NCBI RefSeq assembly: GCF_020085105.1
Contig: NC_058056.1
Span: forward strand, 12,398,929-12,462,928
Source of the DNA: Siniperca chuatsi
Lineage: Eukaryota; Chordata; Actinopteri; Centrarchiformes; Sinipercidae
Length of the DNA: 64,000 bases
Direction: 5' to 3'
The number at the start of each line of letters is the position of its first letter. Within the stretch, counting starts at the first letter, position 1. Under the pieces are notes generated by a model. It did no database searches, was not told the DNA's origin, and saw nothing but the letters and a program-made list of their open reading frames with translations. Positions 57,001-64,000 of the stretch are shown one piece after another. The translations under genes were made by a program, and so were the position numbers.

Positions 57001-60000
57001 AAATTCTTTATTGGTCACAAATAAAGCCAAAATGTGTGTTGAGTGTTAAGTTTTTTAAAGTCAAGTATTTTTCTAAAGTTTATATTAAATGTTTGTATTC
57101 ATGTAATTGTACACAATTTCTGCTTTGATGGGCTGAATAAATATGGAGAAAATAAAATGATAGGCATAAGCCTAACCCTAAGCATAAGATCTATCTACAA
57201 AGACCCTCTGACTGCTTAGAACTGTAGTTTTAGATATTGTAAGTGATAATTTAATCAGCGGTAACTCCATTTTAGATACCTAAACTACTTTCTAACTAGC
57301 ATTTGATTTCTAAGCAGCATTTGATATTACAAGTAAGTAAGTACATTTTCACTGTACACTGTATCACCCCCTATTGTTAACTGTTATAATAGCTTGCCTT
57401 CTCTGTTTGTGACCAGTGAGGAAACACAAAGCTGATTACAACAACAACTACACTACAGTTGTAGTGCTCGGCTGCTGGTGGCACAGTTTGTCCCATCAGG
57501 CTCTCTGTCCAGTCATGTAGCCACAGAGGACTCGTTTCCCACCACAGACAGATAGGATCATGATGGGAGCCACAGCACCGATCTGTTACTACAAGAGGAA
57601 ATTCGAATCACTGAACAGAGGACTGTGAATTTTTGTACGGCTAGAAGTCATTTGATGGACATTAACAGATTCATTAACAAGTTTTTCATTCACTGTATTA
57701 AACCAGAGGAAATTAGAGCTTTTCCTGAGCCAGATTTGAGCTTCCATGTGCAAACACATTCAGCCAGAGCCACAGGTACAGTATGCCATACTGTGGGAAT
57801 AAATACAAATCTGAGGCACATGCATATATATCTCCAGAGGAATCATTGCCCAATCCATCATATCCGAACGGGAGAGAGTCGACTAGCTATTGCGTAACAT
57901 GAGGTAACATGACAACAAGCTGTGGGTAAGGGAGGGGTACACGGGAAGAAAAACAAACAAGAAAGCCAGACTTCTGCTCCAGGATTTACCCTGTGTGGTT
58001 TGGAAAATGGGTGACTTTGATGTCAATATGTACTTATGATTTTAACCACAGTAAGCAAGAGCCCCCACTGCAGCTACCAGGAAATCACAGCACACCAAGA
58101 CAATGCACAACTGTGTTTATGTGGATTAGAGAAAAGGCTTAAAACAGTGGATGGGGGGAGCCTGTGGAGCACTACAAGATGAGGGAAGTAGCTGTTTGAT
58201 GAATGTTTCTGTCTCAGACAGAAATGTGGCCATAACGCCCCGCCACCTCCTGTCTCTGTAGCTCTGGATCATTATTAAAAATAAACACGGAGGGAGCAAA
58301 CTAGTAGACAGAGAAACGTGTGATAATACACAGGTGATTCCTTTTTGTTTTGCACATTGTAAAAAAAGAACAGCTACCAGCTGAACTACAGTTACACTAA
58401 CTCATTTCAAATGTTTTTTTTTTCAGTTTTACAAATACCTGTATGTAGAATCAGATGGTAAACTCTTAAGCTGTTGTAAAAAAAAACATGGAGGTACATT
58501 TGGAGGTACTTAAGAAAATATTTCACTTTTTTACCTTTCATCAGAGGTTAAACCAGTACAGCGCTCTGGCGCTGGCATATTCTAGTTATTTATACCTCGA
58601 AAGCGAATTCTCTCACTGATCCCCAATTATGTCCAATAGCAGCAGACTGTCAGACTTCTAGCTCCCCTTTCTATGGGCTGAAGCTTACTATTCCCCCCTC
58701 GGTGAGGCCAGCCAGGAGACGTAAATCAACCCGTATCCTTCAAACTATAATCCTTTTCCTAAATTTTTGCTGGAGAATACCGTGCTGACAGGTAGAAACA
58801 TCAGGACTTAGAATATGAGGTGGAGCATTAACCCTTGTTAAAATGTGGATGCTGGCAGCATCAAAATCACTCACCTCATGAGAGAATGGCTGATGCTATG
58901 ATTGGACACTGCTAAATGTCATTGTAATTGTCATTGTCAGATTAGACTTTTCTTGAATCGCCATTTGCAACCAGTCAATGACACTATCCCAACATTTAGC
59001 ATTACTTTTGTCTCGTTTGGTCAGACGAGCGGCGACTGTACTTCAGCACGCTGACTTCACTCTGCCGTTTCGAGCGGAGCCTCCATCGTAAAACAGAGCT
59101 CAGGCTAAAGGCCCTGCCTTAACCTGACATTAAAGGCCATTTAAAATCAGGACACTGTCTGATTTACCACGGTGATGAATACCTAACCTGGGCTAGGCCT
59201 TCTGTGAAACACTAAACTCCCCTGAGCAGCAAATGAGCTCTGACTGTTTCTTTTTATTTGATCCTATTTCATTCGGTAGTGTCCATGCCTCTCTGTCCAG
59301 TCCAATTACGCGGCAGTTAAAGGGATCTTTAAGTAGGTACTCACCGGTCTGAAAATGGTAATCTTCCAAGTTTGATTAGCAACTCCTTGTCATAGAGCTG
59401 AAGTTGTATGGTTTTTTTAAAGATAAACATAATCTTTGGTTTGGGAGCTTTGTTCCAAAGATAATTACACTGCTATACATGATTTGAGACAGAAGCAGTA
59501 TAGAAGATATTAGTCTTTATGGGAGCTGAAAGTCCTACAGTAGGTTTAGGTCCTTGTGGCCTCTCACTCATCCCTCTCCCCCTGAGAGGAGCACAGAGAG
59601 AGGTCATCACCCTCTCCCCAAACAGGAAGCCCCATCAAAAGAGGATCATGTTTCTGCACAAGCCAGTGAAGAAGAGGGCAGCCAAGACGGACGGGGACCC
59701 ACTCCTGAGCATCACTGATGACTAGACGCTACACACACACACACATGCAGAAAAGCGTCATTACGTCTGCATAAACACTCCTGTGCAGATTCAAATATAG
59801 TATGCTTAGATTTGTGTGAGAGGCACCCATTGACACGCACAGAGAAATTCTGTCTGAGGAGGAGGCTAAGCTAGGAGAGATGAATATCTGAAGGCTAACA
59901 CCAAGTCCCCTAACCTTTGACCCAAGCCTGGAGGGCAAGACACTGCAGTCGCCACCTCAGGATCAGGTGAGGGGCAGGCAGCCTTGCTTGACTCAGTCAA

Positions 60001-63000
60001 ACAGAGAGAGTAAACCAAAGAGTGATTCAGTGTTATCCTCTTGGTGTCAGACACAATTCACAATGTGGATGGAAGTGATCTGTGTTAGCTTCATAATTAA
60101 GACCACTTGCTTTCTTTAGGCTGGTTTATAATAGCCAGGCATAAATATTTATTCCAGGCGGCTGGAGAGGATAAAAATGGTGGGAGTCAGAGGTGGAGCT
60201 CACCAAACATCCAGAATCCAACGCTTGCCCTGTGATGCTAATACCCCTGAGGACTACTGTGCCAGACTGTGCTGCAGCAGAGATCAAATACGAGGGCCCT
60301 TATGTTGCATTTATTGTCCTCAGGTCTTCCATTTTTCCTAATAAATGAGTGACAGCTTGAGGTGGGTCTGGGTGCTTTAGCAGACTCTTTGTATTTTTCC
60401 CCCGGGTCAGAGAGGAGAGGGCTTTAACAACAATCTAAAAAAGGTAGGGGAGAGCTGCGGAGCATATCTAATTGCTTTCATATGCCATATTATTGGTTGA
60501 TTTAAATAACCACAGACACCAGGGGCACTGGGAGGCATCGCCTTTAACCTCCGCATGGCCCTGGCCAAGACTGACTGGCTGGCTGGCTGGCTGGGTTACG
60601 GAGTGGCTCAGCGCCCACGACACTGAGCACAGAACACCAAAATCATATTTACTTATTTTTCCCTTGTTATCACTCTGATACTTCCTCAATGAGCTGGAAT
60701 TTGCTTTTTGGATTTTGCTCCTACTTTTAAGTGCTCTAGAACAAAGAAATGTAGATGCTTCTTTGGCTAGCTGTTCTGTCATTGGGCCTGAAATAGGAGA
60801 GGTTGTGGTGTTATGATGACACCGCTTTTAGGATGTCTGGAAACTCGGAAAAGCCGCCTCAGGCCATCCAAGATCCTGAATACACCCACAAGCCTCTCTG
60901 CACAGGGCAGGAAGAGTACAGGGGATGTACATTTACATTTAAACTGCTTTGGTGAAAGATAGTAATGTGTACAATTACACTGACTGATTTACAATGGCAC
61001 AAAGATGACTTAAGCAATAAAATGCAATGTGGTGTTCAGTTTAAGCCTCGATAACCACAGCGAAAATGAATGTACAACAGGGCATGTTGGGGCGCCCAGC
61101 ATGCCCACTTGGTAGAGCGCGCGCCCCATGTGCAGGACTGGGTCCTTGCCGCAGCGACCCGGGTCATTTCTGCGTGTCATCCCCTCTCTCTCTCTGCTAC
61201 ATTTTCTGTCTCTCTTCAGCTGAGAGACGAAATAAAGGCAAAAATGCCCAAAAAAATAACTTAAAAAAAACAGGGCACAACAGGGCCTGTCCTACCAGTC
61301 AGATCTTTCTTCAGCTTCCTGATGTCCTTGGTGAGGTCATCAAACTTAACCTGAGCAGCCTGGAAGAACTCCTGAGGCTCCGGCAGAGGGAACACACTCT
61401 TGTCTGTGCCAGCATGCTGGAACAGCGCAGCAAACATAAAAGTATATGAGCGCTGAGTAACAGATGTTTTCAGAGTGTAAAATTTCGTGGATTTGATTGT
61501 CAGAACCTTACCGTGTCAAAATTACGCAGGTAGTATAAAGCAACATAATCCACCAGATTCATACGATTGTCCTGAGGAAGAAATGACTGTAATTATACTT
61601 TCCATTACATATCGATATATCACTGTGATTTGATTGCATGGGCCTACTTAGCTAATATTTACCAGGAAATTATGGCACTTTGGTAAGATTTTGAGTGTAA
61701 AATTATAAGTGGTGTGTTACCCTGCTCTTGACGTCCTTTAGTTTTGGGAGGATCTCCAGTCCAAATCCATCGGCCTGACCTCTTGTCCTGTTCCCTCCGT
61801 TCATATAGTTCCCAAAGGCCAGAACAAGACCCATTACATCCCGCAAACGATTACAATCTAACAGATTCTGACACAAATACATACACACATGCCCTTTGGG
61901 TTAGTAAACATTCACGTAGCTTAATGACACTTTTCTGAAGCAGTGTTTGTTGATGTGATGTCCTTACTTTGCATACATTCAAGATGATCTCCACCTTGCG
62001 ACGGATGGAGGAGATGGTATCGAGGAATACTGACTGAAAGATGATGCAGTGGGCTCGGCCCGCAAAGTCGGGAATCTGGGAGAGCTCATAGAGAAACCTG
62101 GAAAAGAAAAGGGGAGGAGGGAGGAGGAGGTGGAAGAGAATGGGGTGTGATGTGTTATGACAGAATTAAACAAAATGTCTAACAGGAAGAACTATTTCAG
62201 GTCCTTGGCAGACCGTGCTTCCCCCATACAGGCCGGCTGAGTCAGTGTTGCTGTTCACAGGCAGCTGATAGTCATGAGCGGTGCTGCTCGGCTGGGTTTG
62301 AAAGGTCCACGGGGTCGGGTGGAGGGAGAGCAGCGAGCGGCACACAGAGACTGATCAAAGGTAGCTCTGGCCTGATGCGGGATGACTTATGTAAACAGTG
62401 CCGTGTCAGAGGGGAGCAGAGCGGTAACATCCTGCGTGATTAGGCCCTGCTGATGGAGGCAGACACTGAGTAGGGATGACTCAGGCAGCTGTAGTGACAG
62501 CTCTGGTCAAACATGGAAATGGGAAGGCCAGGCCGAGCGGCACTGTTGGGTCCAGGCCTCATTAACCGGCCCGGACTACTTAACCCCGACTGAAACTACT
62601 GAAGCAATGTCCATTAATGCATATGTCTGCATACACACAAAGTTGTAGAGGATTATATAAAAAAAATACTTTAAGACTTTGAGGGAATAGACAAATGATG
62701 CCCTAATGTGTAAATGTTGGCCATGTTTTCCAATATGCCATTTTAATGATTTGACTTGTTTAATCAATGACAATGATCCAAATAAATTAATAAATTATTA
62801 ATACTGGAACCTTTTTTTTCATGAATTGACGTGTCCTGTGGAATCTCAGAAACCTATGTAAATTAATTTAACTTTAGCTAAATTAATGGGTCAAATATCA
62901 GGCAAATAAATATTGATAGCACTAAACTCAATACCTGTATATACCTTAATTTCTCTAATAAATACAGACAGTTTATCATGATTTATGAACATATCATTTT

Positions 63001-63317
63001 CTTCGTGGAGTAGTAAAAATATTTGGAACTTTTGGTAGAAGTGATCTTACTGTTCAGGTTTGTCCAGCAGTTTGACTTCATCTTCTTTAGAATTCTCATA
63101 ATGTCTCGTTATCTTGTCCATCTCGTCACTGGTGGCCCTCTAGTAAAGACACACAACACAGAGTCCAAAATCAAGATGTATATCTATACAGCTAAATATG
63201 TTCAGTAAGAGAATGACATACAGTAGAAATCTGAATAGGTACTGCAATTGTTGCAGTGCAAGAAAAAATATTTGCACTGATAATAGGCCACATACTATAG
63301 CAAAACTAATTTGTAGC

Positions 63318-63352
<35 letters not shown>

Positions 63353-63511
63353 TGTTTTCTCTGTTTTCTTTAAAGCTGTCAGATGACTTTACAGCCTTAT
63401 GTTTCTCAGTGTTTTTATTATCTTAGACAGACTGTTCCTTCTTACTTACATTTTCATATAAAGCCTCAATGGTCTCCAAATCCACCACAGAGTTGTCCAC
63501 AGTAAGAACAG
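43824..63511 (-). CDS. fmn1: Formin-1, FH2 domain and C-terminus (5' part off window)
   Basis: Actin nucleator and elongator acting at adherens junctions and microtubules. Eleven exons, 5' to 3': 63,450-63,511; 63,051-63,139; 61,968-62,097; 61,721-61,867; 61,512-61,571; 61,296-61,416; 55,424-55,516; 50,595-50,646; 45,721-45,870; 43,979-44,060; 43,824-43,868. All phases agree, giving 342 residues. The FH2 signature [20 protein letters not shown] is in exon 61,721-61,867; other landmarks are [33 protein letters not shown] and [14 protein letters not shown]. The end is [24 protein letters not shown]1, the start of FH2 and the N-terminus must lie beyond 64,000. The mouse limb deformity locus is this gene with its neighbour grem1. 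Confidence 0.95.
44061..45720. other. fmn1 intron with GC-rich block and repeat
   Basis: Holds a CA repeat at about 44,294-44,313, a G/C-rich non-coding block at 44,760-45,060 (candidate regulatory element) and an interspersed repeat at 45,294-45,640. No exon seen. Confidence 0.6.
45294..45640. repeat. Interspersed teleost repeat beginning TTAAAGGCGCACTCCAGCAA
   Basis: Starts at a TTAA with GGCGCACTCCAGCAATTTAG and contains TTCCCATAATGCAACTC. Elements with this start are widespread in fish genomes. The right end is not clear. Confidence 0.5.
47940..48370. repeat. Interspersed repeat rich in GCTAACATG
   Basis: Repeats of ATGCTAACATGTT and GTTAGCATGCTAACA precede CCAAATTTCATGGAAATCCA and AATAGTTGTTGGGATAT, a combination found in many teleost repeats. 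Bases 1-110 of the window are a diverged fragment of the same family. Confidence 0.6.
48371..48735. repeat. Cluster of short repeat fragments
   Basis: Includes an AT microsatellite (48,390-48,408), a TACTAGTGCCAATACGATGC fragment, the block ACAAGAACTTTGCCTGAATA (shared with 19,377-19,425) and GTCAAGTCAATTTTATTCAC at 48,636-48,655, another common fish repeat start. Confidence 0.5.
48739..48975. repeat. hAT-like short interspersed repeat, copy C
   Basis: Begins CAGAGCTGAAACAATTAGTC and ends ATAATTGTTAGTTGCAGCCC; the termini are inverted and match the copies at 14,769-15,027 and 15,813-16,137. Confidence 0.7.
50986..51033. repeat. (TG)n microsatellite
   Basis: 48-nt TG repeat within an fmn1 intron, not adjacent to an exon. 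Confidence 0.95.
53464..54024. mobile_element. TTAA-flanked DNA transposon interrupted by a SINE
   Basis: Left end TTAAAGGGTTGTTTCACCC and right end AACCAACCCTTTAA are inverted repeats at TTAA sites. Without the SINE insert (about 53,648-53,832) the element is about 375 bp and non-coding. Confidence 0.75.
53648..53832 (+). mobile_element. tRNA-derived SINE nested in the transposon
   Basis: Has a decayed B box (CCAGTTCAATTTTA), then GGGGACCTTTGTTGCATATC, a CT-rich stretch, TTTCCTGTCTG and an A-rich tail. The internal layout resembles the SINE at 61,084-61,276, so they probably belong to related families. Confidence 0.7.
54754..54930. repeat. Interspersed repeat fragment beginning TTAAAGGTCCCATGCTGCGT
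   Basis: The TTTAAAGGTCCCAT start followed by GAAAACGGGGCTTTTCTAG is a frequent teleost repeat terminus. Only one end is visible, so it is truncated. Confidence 0.45.
55517..61295. other. fmn1 intron, 5.8 kb
   Basis: Largest fmn1 intron in view. No exon or alternative exon is convincing; frames at 56,072-56,284, 57,625-57,897 and 59,519-59,725 lack support. G/C-richer blocks at 58,980-59,340 and 60,110-60,430 stand out as possible regulatory elements. A SINE sits at its 5' (right) end. Confidence 0.6.
61084..61276 (+). mobile_element. tRNA-derived SINE with 10-bp target-site duplication
   Basis: The head GGGGCGCCCAGCATG, the A-box-like TTGGTAGAGCGCGCGCC and the B-box-like ACCCGGGTCATTTC show tRNA ancestry. 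A CT-rich body, then GAAATAAAGGCAAAAATGCC and an A-rich tail follow. The flanking direct repeat ACAACAGGGC is at 61,074-61,083 and 61,277-61,286. It is antisense to fmn1. Confidence 0.85.
63318..63350. repeat. (AAT)n microsatellite
   Basis: Eleven AAT units in the fmn1 intron between the exons at 63,051 and 63,450. The poly-Asn frame across it is an artefact. Confidence 0.95.
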
Positions 63512-64000
63512 CTGGAACAGTAAAGATATTCATTATAAGCACTCAGTCTTATAAATGGATAAGATCTTGGCCAAAGCATTCAGCCTTTTTAAGTGCTGCA
63601 AGTGCTTGAAGAACAAACTTGTTTTTCCAACTAGGGACGTAAACTCATGATAGCCCTGTAATTTTGTTAAACTTTGGTTAATAGAACATTATATTTATGG
63701 CAAACTATATGTAAGACATACTATATATTGTAGGAGAATGAAAAACTAATGTCAAAATCAGGAAAAAGGAGCAATATTAGACCAAAATCAGGGTGCCAAA
63801 ACAACCAAAACATTCAGTTCAATTCATTCAATTACCGTGTAGTTGAATTATACACCTAATTTAGAATATTAGCTTGAGGTGGTGAAGCTGGGAGTGTGGC
63901 CAGGCTGAGGGGGCGATATATGCAAGGCAGACTGGATCTGAGACCACAGATGCTGGCTCAACGCTGGCATTCCTCTCTTCTGGAGAAAGCAGACAGACTG
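63512..64000. other. fmn1 intron at the right edge
   Basis: No exon recognised in the last 490 bases. The next upstream exon, encoding the start of FH2, must be beyond the window. Confidence 0.6.

Noticed and set aside
57625-57897. 90-codon plus-strand frame in the large fmn1 intron
   Set aside because: Unlike any family I know and without splice context; more likely chance.
61084-61160. tRNA-like A and B boxes suggesting a tRNA gene
   Set aside because: No complete cloverleaf is present, and the flanking duplication, CT-rich body and A-rich tail show it is a SINE head.

Overview
The window is vertebrate nuclear DNA from a teleost fish, probably a spiny-rayed (percomorph-like) one. The genes have many short exons with GT-AG introns. 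The non-coding part carries dinucleotide repeats, tRNA-derived SINEs and short inverted-repeat DNA transposons of kinds that are common in fish. Nothing prokaryotic is present. Five genes of the human chromosome 15q13-q15 neighbourhood can be assembled: eif2ak4 (minus), actc1 (plus), arhgap11a (plus), grem1 (plus) and fmn1 (minus).

Region by region: 1-20,205 is eif2ak4 (GCN2) on the minus strand. I traced 38 coding exons whose phases all join into one frame of 1,641 codons; only the short last exon lies off the left edge. From 20,560 to 22,720 there is a decayed LINE (reverse transcriptase and RNase H remnants) and another interspersed repeat. The cardiac-type alpha-actin gene occupies 24,300-27,700, with a TATA/CArG-like promoter, a non-coding first exon and eight coding exons giving an intact 377-residue actin. 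arhgap11a occupies about 28,850-36,640: twelve coding exons, 983 residues, behind a CCAAT/CHR-type cell-cycle promoter. After an intergenic stretch with a GATA-type satellite and an inverted-repeat element, grem1 (38,970-40,870) has a non-coding first exon and a single coding exon. fmn1 runs tail-to-tail with grem1; eleven exons covering the FH2 domain and C-terminus lie between 63,511 and 43,824, and the rest of the gene is off the right edge.

The genes are not an operon and do different jobs: amino-acid stress sensing, sarcomere actin, cytokinesis-linked Rho regulation, BMP antagonism, and actin nucleation at junctions. The functionally meaningful pairing is grem1-fmn1: in tetrapods fmn1 introns hold limb enhancers that drive grem1, and several compositionally distinct intronic blocks here are candidates for such elements.

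The most interesting observations are structural: CA-repeat tracts starting 6-13 nt downstream of four eif2ak4 5' splice sites; two GC-AG introns; a SINE with a clean 10-bp target duplication inserted about 20 nt into an fmn1 intron; a SINE nested inside a TTAA-flanked transposon; and an unassigned 68-codon candidate terminal exon between arhgap11a and grem1. I found no CRISPR array, phage or other clearly new system.
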